Assembly (NCBI GenBank): GCA_035288045.1
Contig: DATEBA010000075.1
Location: 1 to 61,307, forward strand
Reading direction: 5' to 3'
DNA: 61,307 nt
From: DATEBA01 sp035288045
Lineage (GTDB): Bacteria > Actinomycetota > UBA4738 > HRBIN12
The translations under genes were made by a program, and so were the position numbers. Of the stretch, positions 17,801-24,180 are shown piece after piece (the stretch's first letter is position 1; every line of letters begins with the position of its first letter). Under the pieces are notes generated by a model. It searched no databases. It saw nothing but the letters and a program-made list of their open reading frames with translations, and had not been told where the DNA came from.

Positions 17801-18134
17801 CCCCGACCATGTGCGCGTCGGTGATCAGTCGGCACAGGTTCGCGTATCCGGTCGCGTCCCGCGCGATAACGATCGCATCCGTGTCGACGGGATGGGCCGG
17901 GTGGCCTAGCCGTTCCTCTCGAACCGTGAGCGTCGCGCCGAGCAGCGGCCGGACATCTTCCCGCTCGCAGGCTGCGACGAACCGGGCCGCGCCGTAGAGC
18001 CCGTCGCGATCGGTGATCGCCACCGCCGGCATACCGAGACGCGCGGCTCGGCGCGCGAGGTCCTCGGGCGAGAAGGCCCCCTCCTTCAGCGAGAAGAAAG
18101 AGCGGACGTCGAGGTGCACGAAGGGAGAGGTCAT
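14847..18134 (-). CDS. dnaE2: Error-prone DNA polymerase DnaE2
   Basis: 1095-residue C-family polymerase alpha subunit. The N-terminal PHP domain (VHLDVRSFFSLKEGAFSPEDL), the catalytic LPDIDVDVESARREDVYDMV, the nucleotide-binding DTLGCFQIESPGQRELLQKL, the helix-hairpin-helix and OB domains, and the C-terminal HASGGSAGW, typical of DnaE2 rather than DnaE1, are all present. Length fits DnaE2 (about 1050-1100). It is the damage-inducible mutagenic polymerase of Actinobacteria. The ATG at 18134 is preceded by SD-like AGGGGG 27 nt upstream, with a palindrome in between that could fold the gap. Second gene of the LexA-box operon. Confidence 0.95.
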   Translation of the reverse strand: MTSPFVHLDVRSFFSLKEGAFSPEDLARRAARLGMPAVAITDRDGLYGAARFVAACEREDVRPLLGATLTVREERLGHPAHPVDTDAIVIARDATGYANLCRLITDAHMVGERGDPSLAPEQVCAHPVGLVFLLGASSLPGSLAVAGSLDAARTAAVPFREAFGDRLHICVQYRLEQSSGAEVRALLRLAEAIDARAVATNPVRYLVPEDAFLADALECMREIVPLASHHVTRRNAEGYLKAAREMRSLFRERPDLCDATLRIAESCSFDVGLKQPHFPEFPTRGGRSASSVLAERCWRGLAERGMKATRKVRERLDLELAMIHKLGYSAYFLTVADIVADVKAMGIRCACRGSAAGSLVCHLTGISDVDPVRHDLAFERFLNPLRDELPDIDVDVESARREDVYDMVLSRYGDDRAACVAMVDTYRARAAIREVGKTLGIPEVELGVIAKSFPHIGAHRVREAIERLPELAGSNLNVGQLEIMFRVVERLDGFPRHIALHPSGIVLSRDDLVTRVPLERSFQGYRMIQADKDDVELLGYLKLDVLGVRMLSSMRHALDEIARTEAVKVDLGEIPLDDPPTFELIRSSDTLGCFQIESPGQRELLQKLQPERWEDLIVDISLFRPGPVKSDMITPYLRRRAGMERPTYAHASLRSALRETFGVIVYHEQVMRTLAAIGGYDLSQADQIRRNLDDQRRLPAMRRGFLARGAERGVDPEVAGKVWDAVAQFASFGFCKAHAAAFAVPTYQSAWLKAHYPAHFLAGVLTHDPGMYPRRLVLDDARRRGIEILPLDVNRSEKEYTVETLGAAGPAGQDPANVTYGIRLALQEVEGISGAEIRSILEARADRPFRDVGDFLRRTNVARPVAEAIAHAGGFDVLPAGSRRDRLFVAMTAKAERAGEQLELALDGSTSVVTGGPAPSRVGWSLPEYTEAEKVRAELEVLGLDASRHLMSFYEPLLDELGVVRAKDLWRHRGDEWVMVTGVKVASQTPAVRSGQRIIFLSLDDGTGVTEVTVFERVQPKVARTVFHSYALAVWGRLRRTGVRGVSIIAEDVWDLVALHRARRDGELERALAGHGTGSLPPRKLWHASGGSAGW

Positions 18135-18136
18135 GG

Positions 18137-18158
18137 CCGGTAGTCTGGTTCAGACTAG
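18137..18158 (-). repeat. Palindromic element, copy 1, just before dnaE2
   Basis: Arms TAGTCTG and CAGACTA with a 3-nt centre (GTT), flanked by CCGG and G, lie between the SD-like AGGGGG and the dnaE2 ATG. The same 22-bp string recurs once more in the window, at 52474-52495 before mobA, with one mismatch in the centre. As RNA it would form a 7-bp hairpin. Confidence 0.8.
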
Positions 18159-18167
18159 CTTCCCCCT

Positions 18168-18413
18168 TCAGTCCCAGAGCCGCTCGAGGTGCCAGTCGTC
18201 GCGCTGGCGGTCGTGGTAGAGATCCCAGACCGCTCCGCCCCTGGCTTCGATCCTCCAGTACTCCCTGTCGCGGCCGTCGGCCCACCACCTGCCCTCGATC
18301 CGCCACCGGCCGATCACGTCGGCCACCTCGTAACGGCGCCCCCGCCAAACAAAGACCGAGGGCATCCCGGCGTCTTTTTCGACCCGGACCTCCTCGTCGT
18401 AGCGCTTCGACAT
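18168..18413 (-). CDS. DUF6504 family protein (DnaE2-operon small protein)
   Basis: 81-residue basic/aromatic protein, MSKRYDEEVRVE then PSVFVWRGRRYEVADVIGRWR and YWRIEARGGAVWDLYHDRQ, ending HLERLWD. These W/R-rich segments match the small DUF6504 proteins that accompany dnaE2 or Y-family polymerase genes in Actinobacteria. The ATG at 18413 is chosen because it gives the family N-terminus and lies just downstream of the LexA box. It is the first gene of the operon, 33 bp before dnaE2. Its biochemical role is not known; a contribution to the mutasome is inferred only from context. Confidence 0.75.
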   Translation of the reverse strand: MSKRYDEEVRVEKDAGMPSVFVWRGRRYEVADVIGRWRIEGRWWADGRDREYWRIEARGGAVWDLYHDRQRDDWHLERLWD

Positions 18414-18439
18414 CTCCGCCACCTGCCGTTCTCGGGAAA

Positions 18440-18453
18440 CGAACGTATGTTCG
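18440..18453. promoter_or_regulatory. LexA (SOS) box
   Basis: CGAACGTATGTTCG is a perfect palindromic match to the Gram-positive/actinobacterial SOS box CGAAC-N4-GTTCG. It lies 27 bp upstream of the DUF6504-dnaE2-MFS-dinB operon and about 94 bp upstream of the divergent DUF402 gene. Confidence 0.85.
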
Positions 18454-18546
18454 AGTGGGAGAACGAAGGTACTCCTCGCCTCCGACATCCGTCAAGAGGG
18501 AGGAAAAGCGCAGGTCAGGGGGGTGACCTCGTCGTATCTTCGGCCC

Positions 18547-19149
18547 ATGGTGTGGGCAGCCGGCGACGTCGTGGTGCTACGCGAGACCTGGAGAGGGCGC
18601 GTCTTCGAGACCCGGCCCGCCATCGTCGTCGCCGACGAGGTCGACCTGCGCGCCTTCTACATCCCTCCCGGCACCGTCCTCAAGTCGCCGGTCGACGCGT
18701 CCGGCCGGATCCTTCGCCTCCCCCACGGCGGATGGACGCTCGCCGACCGTCGCCGGGGCGCCACCCACTGGCTCTCGTTCGCCTGGCCGGGCGTCGCTCA
18801 CGCTGCGCTCCTCCGGTGGAGCGAGGACGGAGGGTTCCTCGGGTGGTACGTCAACCTGCAGACACCGCTCGTCCCCACTCGCGTCGGCTTCGACTTCACC
18901 GACCACTTCCTGGACCTGCTCGTGGAACCGGACGGCTCGTGGTCGTGGAAGGACGAGGACGAGCTCGACGAGGTGCTCGCGCTCGGACTCCTCTCCCCCG
19001 CCGAAGCCGCCGAAGTGAGAGCCGAGGGCGAGCGGGCGATCGCACGCATCGAGGCGCGTGAGGAACCCTTCGACGACCGCTGGATAGGCTGGAGCCCCGA
19101 TCCCGCGTGGGAGAGGCCGGTGCTCCCGGAGGGCTGGGACGTCGTCTGA
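18547..19149 (+). CDS. DUF402 domain protein
   Basis: 200-residue cytoplasmic protein with the DUF402 beta-rich fold: MVWAAGDVVVLRETWRGRVF, DLRAFYIPPGT, then GWYVNLQTPL and DFTDHFLDLLVEPDGSWSWKDEDELDEVLALG. The acidic residues of the last segment are the conserved metal/nucleotide-phosphate pocket of FomD-like enzymes, some of which hydrolyse nucleotides. The ATG at 18547 is chosen from family similarity; a GTG at 18523 would add eight residues. It is divergent from the SOS operon and could share regulation. Exact substrate unknown. Confidence 0.82.
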   Translation: MVWAAGDVVVLRETWRGRVFETRPAIVVADEVDLRAFYIPPGTVLKSPVDASGRILRLPHGGWTLADRRRGATHWLSFAWPGVAHAALLRWSEDGGFLGWYVNLQTPLVPTRVGFDFTDHFLDLLVEPDGSWSWKDEDELDEVLALGLLSPAEAAEVRAEGERAIARIEAREEPFDDRWIGWSPDPAWERPVLPEGWDVV

Positions 19150-19158
19150 AGCCGACGT

Positions 19159-20256
19159 TCAGAGCTCCTCGGCGCGGCGGACGAGGTCGCGGGCGATCAC
19201 GATCCGCTGGACCTCGGCGGTCCCGTCCACGACCTGGAGCATCTTCGCGTAGTCGACGAACCGCGCGAGCGGATGGTACTCGAGCCAGCCGTAGGCACCG
19301 AACACCTCGCTCGCGAGGATCGCGGCTCGAAGGGCTGCATCGGGGCAGAACCGTTTAGCGTGCGCGACGGCGACCGAGCCCTCCGCCGTCCCGAGTCGCT
19401 CTGCCGCCCGACGCGTGAGCAGCCGCCCGGCCTCGAGATCGGTAGCCGCGTCGGCGAGCCCCCACTGGATCCCCTGGAAGTCGAGCACTCGCTGCCCGAA
19501 CGCCGCGCGGTCGCGCGCGTAGCGAAGCGCGACGTCGAGCGCCTCAGCGTGCAGGCCGTTCGCGATCGCCGCGACGTCGCAGCGCGCCACGTCGATCGCC
19601 CCGAGCGCCGCGCGCATCCCCTCCCCCGGTGGCGCTAGAAGCGTCCCAAGCGCGCCGTCGAGCTCCATCTCCCCTATCGGCAGGAAGTGTGCCGCGGCCT
19701 TCCTGTACATCACGGGGAACGTCACGCCCGGCTGGTCGCGTTCGACCGCAAGCATCGCGATGTCCCGGTGGCCCGGCTCGTCGCTCGTCTTGCAGACCAC
19801 CAGGAACAGGTCGGCCTCGCCCGCGAGCGAGACCCACGCCTTGCGGCCCGTCACGAGCCAGCCCTCGGCGGTCTTGGTCGCGCGCGTCGTGATGGCCGAC
19901 GCGTCGGACCCCGTATGCGGCTCGGTGAGGGAAAAGCCGCCCAGGGCCTTGCCCCCGGCGAGCCGCTTGCCCCACGCGGCGCCGAGCCGCGCGTCGGCGC
20001 CCCGGGTCACGGCGGCGGCGACGGCGTTGTGCATCGAGATCGAGAACGCGAGCGCGGCGTCGCCGCGCCCGAGCTCCTCGAACACCTCCATGCCCTCCGG
20101 ATAGGAGAGATCGAGACCTCCGGCGTCGGCGGGCGAGAAAAGGCCGGTCAGGCCCGACGCCCGCACCTCATCGCGCGGGTACCGGGCGCGCCGGTCCCAC
20201 TCAAGGATCAGCGGCCGCACGGCCTGGCGGACGAACCGTGCTGCGGCCGCCTTCAT
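19159..20256 (-). CDS. Acyl-CoA dehydrogenase family protein
   Basis: 365-residue FAD enzyme with the three ACAD domains. FAD/substrate motifs GGFSLTEPHTGSDASAI (about 106) and GWLVTGRKAWVS are present, and the C-terminal helical domain contains AYARDRAAFGQ-type RYARDRAAFGQRVLDFQGIQ. At the position of the medium-chain enzyme catalytic Glu (E-G-T) this protein reads VVDGTAEVQR, an Asp, so chemistry or substrate may differ. No upstream ATG/GTG improves the N-terminus. No beta-oxidation genes adjoin it, so the substrate cannot be named. Confidence 0.88.
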   Translation of the reverse strand: MKAAAARFVRQAVRPLILEWDRRARYPRDEVRASGLTGLFSPADAGGLDLSYPEGMEVFEELGRGDAALAFSISMHNAVAAAVTRGADARLGAAWGKRLAGGKALGGFSLTEPHTGSDASAITTRATKTAEGWLVTGRKAWVSLAGEADLFLVVCKTSDEPGHRDIAMLAVERDQPGVTFPVMYRKAAAHFLPIGEMELDGALGTLLAPPGEGMRAALGAIDVARCDVAAIANGLHAEALDVALRYARDRAAFGQRVLDFQGIQWGLADAATDLEAGRLLTRRAAERLGTAEGSVAVAHAKRFCPDAALRAAILASEVFGAYGWLEYHPLARFVDYAKMLQVVDGTAEVQRIVIARDLVRRAEEL

Positions 20257-20270
20257 CCTGAGCGCCGGTG

Positions 20271-20573
20271 CTACGCGATCGCGCGGGCGCCGTTCGACGC
20301 GGCTCGCCGATCCCGGACCAACCGCGCGACCCGGCCCAGGTTGGGCGTCCAGCCGACTCCGAAGACCGTGTCGTTGAAGAGCCGCTCCTCCTCCGGGCTC
20401 CACACGCGCTCGCGGATCCGGGAGAGCGTCGGTCGACGGAACTCGTAGGGCACGACGCCGGCGACGCGGCCGTGCCACTCTCGCTCCTCGCGCGGCCTCC
20501 GCAGCTCCTGGAGGATCGCTGCGCCGACGAGCGCGATGCCTACACAGGCCGCGATCTTCTCGAGCTTGCTCAT
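20271..20573 (-). CDS. Small membrane protein with DUF5808-like motif
   Basis: 100 residues: an N-terminal hydrophobic helix (IAACVGIALVGAAILQEL), a basic linker, and EEERLFNDTVFGVGWTPNLG, which resembles the DUF5808 core (xDxRLFVPKRFGxGWTxNFG) found in short actinobacterial and firmicute membrane proteins. The ATG at 20573 is well placed, and the gene is 14 bp upstream of the acyl-CoA dehydrogenase start, so the two may be cotranscribed. Function unknown. Confidence 0.65.
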   Translation of the reverse strand: MSKLEKIAACVGIALVGAAILQELRRPREEREWHGRVAGVVPYEFRRPTLSRIRERVWSPEEERLFNDTVFGVGWTPNLGRVARLVRDRRAASNGARAIA

Positions 20574-20633
20574 GGCGACCTCCTTCCCCGGCGCACAGCC
20601 TACTGCCGCCCGGAGCGACGCGCTTCACCGCAG

Positions 20634-21644
20634 CTAGACGGCGATGCGCTGCCCGAGCCCGCGCTCGGCGGCACGGGACATGACGAGGAGGGCCGCTGCG
20701 ACGTCCTGGACCCCGACGCCGGTCAGATCGCACACCGTGAGCTGGTCGGGGCCGGAGCGGCCGGGCTCCTCTCCGCCGATGACCTGCCCGAGCTCGACAG
20801 CATCGGCCTCCCCCACCACGCCCGCATCGATGGCGTGGTGAAGCTCCCCGATCGCCGCGCACTGCGCCACGCTGTCGCAGACGAGCCGGTCGGCGAGCGC
20901 GAGGATCGCGACGTCCAGCTCGCGCTTGTCCGGGCCGTCCGAGCCGAGCGCGGTGACGTGAGAGCCGGGCTTCAGCCACTCCGCGCGGACTAGGGGTTCT
21001 GTGCTCGCCGTGCAGGTGACGACCACGTCGGCGCCCTCGACCGCCTGCTCCACGCTGCTCGCGACCAGGTACGCGCAGCCCTCCGGAAGCCGCTCGCGGG
21101 TCGAGAGTTCGTCGACGCAAGCGGCCGCCCGCTCGGGGCTCCTCCCCCAAACCCGAACCTCCTCGAACCCCCTAACCTGTGCCAGCGCATCAAGCTGGTA
21201 GCGGGCCTGCACGCCGGAACCGATCACAGCGACCGTCGACACCTCCGACGGCGCCAGGTGCCGCGCGGCGACGCCGCCCGCAGCGCCGGTCCTGATGTCG
21301 GTGATGAACCCGTGGTCGATGAGGAACGCGGCCGGAGAGCCGTCGCGAGCGTCGAACGCGACCACCAACCCGTCGTACGCAGGCACGCTCTCGTAGAAGC
21401 CCGACGAGAACTTCGCGGCGTAGAAGGGCTGGTCACGCAGATGCCCGGCCTTCACGTGGATCTCTCCGCGGTGCTCGGGCACGTTCAGGTGGATGACCCC
21501 CGGGAGCTCCGCGAGCCCAGATGAGTACGAAGCGAACGCGGGCTCGATCGCATCGATGCACGACGCCATGTCGAGTACCTGGCGTATCTCTTGCTCTTGA
21601 AGGACGAGCACGGACCGCTCCACGCGCGGAAGACTAGCGGGCAT
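20634..21644 (-). CDS. Ornithine cyclodeaminase / mu-crystallin family protein
   Basis: 336-residue NAD(P)-dependent enzyme. The dinucleotide fold is seen in VAVIGSGVQARYQLDAL (about 130), and the family substrate segment in HVKAGHLRDQPFYAAKFSSGF with FDARDGSPAAFLIDHGFITDIRTGAAGG. The family covers ornithine cyclodeaminase, alanine dehydrogenase and ketimine reductases, which cannot be told apart here. The ATG at 21644 is used; a GTG six codons in (21626) is possible. It is divergent, by 33 bp, from a class III aminotransferase, which suggests a shared amino-acid or imine pathway. Confidence 0.88.
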   Translation of the reverse strand: MPASLPRVERSVLVLQEQEIRQVLDMASCIDAIEPAFASYSSGLAELPGVIHLNVPEHRGEIHVKAGHLRDQPFYAAKFSSGFYESVPAYDGLVVAFDARDGSPAAFLIDHGFITDIRTGAAGGVAARHLAPSEVSTVAVIGSGVQARYQLDALAQVRGFEEVRVWGRSPERAAACVDELSTRERLPEGCAYLVASSVEQAVEGADVVVTCTASTEPLVRAEWLKPGSHVTALGSDGPDKRELDVAILALADRLVCDSVAQCAAIGELHHAIDAGVVGEADAVELGQVIGGEEPGRSGPDQLTVCDLTGVGVQDVAAALLVMSRAAERGLGQRIAV

Positions 21645-21677
21645 GACGGCTCGCCGCGCGGCTGGGAGGATGCGCCC

Positions 21678-23021
21678 GTGACGCAAGGCCCCGATCGCGA
21701 ACGCGTTCGAACGCTCACCGGGCGCGAGGAGGCGCGGTTCGCATCTGAGCGCCCTAGGTCCGTCGCTCTGTTGAACCGAGCCCGCGCGTCCATGCCGAGG
21801 GGCGTCCCGATGGGCTGGCATGCGACGAGCTATTCGCACGTGCCGATCTTCGCGGCCGAGGGCAGGGGCGCGCGGTTCCGCGACGTCGACGGCCACGAGT
21901 ACTCCGACTTCAACATCGCCGACATGGCCACGTTCTGCGGCCATGCGCCCGAGCCAGTCGTCGAGGCGGTCGCCGCGCGCATCTCGGCCGGGCACCAGTT
22001 CCTGCTTCCAACGGAGGACGCGGTGTGGGTGGCCGAGGAGCTCGCGCGACGCTGGATGCTACCGAAGTGGCAGTTCACGCTCTCGGCATCGCAGGCGAAC
22101 GTGGAGGCGATACGCGCGGCCCGGGCGGCGACCGGTCGCGACAAGGTGCTCATGTTCGACGGGAAGTACCACGGTCACTTCGACGAGGGCCTCGTCGAGC
22201 TCCGCGACGGGCGGTTGGAGCCCGAGCTGCGAGGCGTCCCCGCCGACGCGGCGGGGAAGGTGCGGATCGTGCAGTGGAACGACCTGCCCGCCGTGGAGGA
22301 GGCGCTCGCGATGCGCGACGTGGCCCTCGCCCTCCTGGAACCCGTCTCGACCAACAACGTCGGGCTGCTCGTGCCGGAGGATGGCTTCCACAGCGGGCTC
22401 CGCGAGCTCACACGACGAGCCGGAACGCTCCTCGCCCACGACGAGACCCACACCCTGGTGACGGGCCCGGGAGGCCTAGTTCGCGAGTGGGGGCTCGAGC
22501 CGGACATCGTGACGCTCGGGAAGTCGGTGGGCGGGGGCGTTCCTCTCGGCGCCTACGGGATGGCCGAAGAGATCGCCTCGGTCCTCGAGGGATCCGTGGG
22601 CATGCACGGCGAGGTCGCGACGGGAGGAACGCTCTTCGGAAACGCCCTCTCGATGGCGGCGGCGCGCGCCGCCCTCGGCGAGGTGCTCACGGGGAGCGCC
22701 TACGAGCGGACCGCCAAGCTCGGCGCCCGACTGGCTGACGGGCTGGAGGCCGCCGCGGGCCGTGCGGGTCTGCCCTGGACGATCCACAGGCTGTTCGCGC
22801 GATCGGGAACCACGTTCGGCCCTCGCATGCCCCGGAACGCGGTCGAGGCCACCGAGGTCCAGGACCCTCTCCTCGTCAGGTGCCTCCGCGTGTTCCTCGC
22901 CAACCGTGGCGTGTGGGAGGCGATCCCCGGCGCGGGACCGACCGTATCGGTCCCGGCGACGGAAGAGGACGTCGACCGCTACGTCGACGGGTTCGGGGCC
23001 TGGCTGGACGAGATCGCCTGA
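21678..23021 (+). CDS. Class III aminotransferase, glutamate-1-semialdehyde aminomutase-like
   Basis: 447-residue PLP enzyme of the COG0001/HemL-like group. The PLP lysine is in TLGKSVGGGVPLGAYG and the cofactor-binding Asp in LLAHDETHTLVTGPGG; WHATSYSHVPIFAAEGRGARFRDVDGHEYSDFN is the N-terminal fold. True HemL has DEVMTGFR at the Asp motif, whereas DETHTL-GPGG marks a different subgroup, so this is probably an omega- or beta-amino acid aminotransferase and not a heme enzyme. GTG 21678 follows GGGAGG by 8 nt. The stop is 4 nt before tag. Confidence 0.87.
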   Translation: MTQGPDRERVRTLTGREEARFASERPRSVALLNRARASMPRGVPMGWHATSYSHVPIFAAEGRGARFRDVDGHEYSDFNIADMATFCGHAPEPVVEAVAARISAGHQFLLPTEDAVWVAEELARRWMLPKWQFTLSASQANVEAIRAARAATGRDKVLMFDGKYHGHFDEGLVELRDGRLEPELRGVPADAAGKVRIVQWNDLPAVEEALAMRDVALALLEPVSTNNVGLLVPEDGFHSGLRELTRRAGTLLAHDETHTLVTGPGGLVREWGLEPDIVTLGKSVGGGVPLGAYGMAEEIASVLEGSVGMHGEVATGGTLFGNALSMAAARAALGEVLTGSAYERTAKLGARLADGLEAAAGRAGLPWTIHRLFARSGTTFGPRMPRNAVEATEVQDPLLVRCLRVFLANRGVWEAIPGAGPTVSVPATEEDVDRYVDGFGAWLDEIA

Positions 23022-23025
23022 GGCG

Positions 23026-23601
23026 ATGGTTCGTCGTTGCGACTGGGGCGTGGAGGCGGACCCGCTCTACCTCGCCTATCACGACGAGGAGTGGGGCACC
23101 CCGTCTCACGACGACCGCCACTTGTTCGAGATGCTCATCCTGGAGGGAGCGCAGGCGGGGCTGTCGTGGTCGACCATCCTTTCGAAGCGCGAGGGCTACC
23201 GGCGCGCGTTCGCCGGATTCGACCCCGAGAAGGTGGCCCGATTCGACCGCCGCAAGGTAGAGCGGCTCCTGCTGGATCCCGGCATCGTCCGCAACCGACT
23301 GAAGGTCGAGGCGGCGGTGGCTAACGCCAAGGCGACGCTCGCGGTGCGGCGCGAGCGCGGCTCGCTCGACGCCTACCTGTGGTCCTTCGTCGGCGGCCGG
23401 CCCTCCTCCCGGCGATGGCGGTCGGTCCGCGAGATCCCCCCGGAGACGGCGGAGTCACGAGAGATGAGCAGGGACCTGAAGCGGCACGGTTTCCGGTTCG
23501 TCGGCCCGAGGGTCTGCTACGCCTTCATGCAGGCGGTCGGACTCGTGAACGACCACACGGTCGACTGCTTCCGCTACCGGGAGCTCCGCCGCCTGCGCTG
23601 A
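23026..23601 (+). CDS. tag: DNA-3-methyladenine glycosylase I
   Basis: 191-residue base-excision repair enzyme that removes 3-methyladenine. The N-terminal CDWGVEADPLYLAYHDEEWG, LSWSTILSKREGYRRAF and C-terminal FRFVGPRVCYAFMQAVGLVNDHTVDCF are the TagI signatures, including the Cys-His residues of the zinc site. It starts 4 nt after the aminotransferase stop, so cotranscription is likely though functionally unrelated. No SOS or Ada-type site was seen upstream. Confidence 0.95.
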   Translation: MVRRCDWGVEADPLYLAYHDEEWGTPSHDDRHLFEMLILEGAQAGLSWSTILSKREGYRRAFAGFDPEKVARFDRRKVERLLLDPGIVRNRLKVEAAVANAKATLAVRRERGSLDAYLWSFVGGRPSSRRWRSVREIPPETAESREMSRDLKRHGFRFVGPRVCYAFMQAVGLVNDHTVDCFRYRELRRLR

Positions 23602-23638
23602 CCGCGCTCGCGGGAAGGCGCGAGGTACGGGCGGCCGC

Positions 23639-24067
23639 TCAGCGCTCGATGCCAGTCTCCGACGCGTCGAGTCGCCGCGCGAGCTCCTGAAGTATGCGGA
23701 CCGCGACGGTCGGCTCCTGGTGCACCACTCGGTCGAGCTCGCGACCGTCCAGCGTGAGCAGGTGACCCGACGTCTCGCCGACGACCGTGGCCGTTCGGGG
23801 CCCTCCTAGGAGGACAGCCATCTCGCCGAAGAACTCCCCGGGAAGGAGCCGTCCCAGAGTCCGGCCGCCCCGCATGACGCTCACGCGCCCGTCCAGGATC
23901 ACGTGGAACACGCGGCCGGGAGTTCCCTCTCGAACGATCCGCTCCCCCTCTTCGAAGGACCTGACCTCGGTCGCCGCCGCGATCGTTCCGAGGTGCGCCT
24001 TGGACGCCCCCGAGAAGAGCGGCACGCCTGCAAGCAGCTGCTTCCTGTGGCTCTGGGAAACCTTCAC
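23639..24067 (-). CDS. Cyclic nucleotide-binding domain protein
   Basis: 142-residue single-domain CAP_ED (cNMP-binding) protein with no DNA-binding domain. FEEGERIVREGTPGRVFHVILDGRVSVMRGGRTLGRL leads into the phosphate-binding cassette PGEFFGEMAVLLGGPRTATV, in which the Glu and Arg that contact cyclic nucleotide phosphate are kept. GTG 24067 follows a strong GGAGG by 5 nt, and an upstream ATG at 24115 lacks one. Probably a soluble sensor or regulatory subunit; ligand and partner unknown. Confidence 0.82.
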   Translation of the reverse strand: MKVSQSHRKQLLAGVPLFSGASKAHLGTIAAATEVRSFEEGERIVREGTPGRVFHVILDGRVSVMRGGRTLGRLLPGEFFGEMAVLLGGPRTATVVGETSGHLLTLDGRELDRVVHQEPTVAVRILQELARRLDASETGIER

Positions 24068-24180
24068 AGCTCCCTCCGCCCGCGAAGTCTCGTCCGCCGG
24101 CCGACCTGCGGTCAAACCGTGTTGTTCCCATTCGGCGACGAGTCCTGCTAGCGTCCGAACGACGGACCCGGGAGGAGCCG

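Noticed and set aside
21699..21716. GAAC-GC-GTTC as a second LexA box
   Set aside because: The spacer is 2 nt rather than 4, and it is inside the aminotransferase coding sequence.
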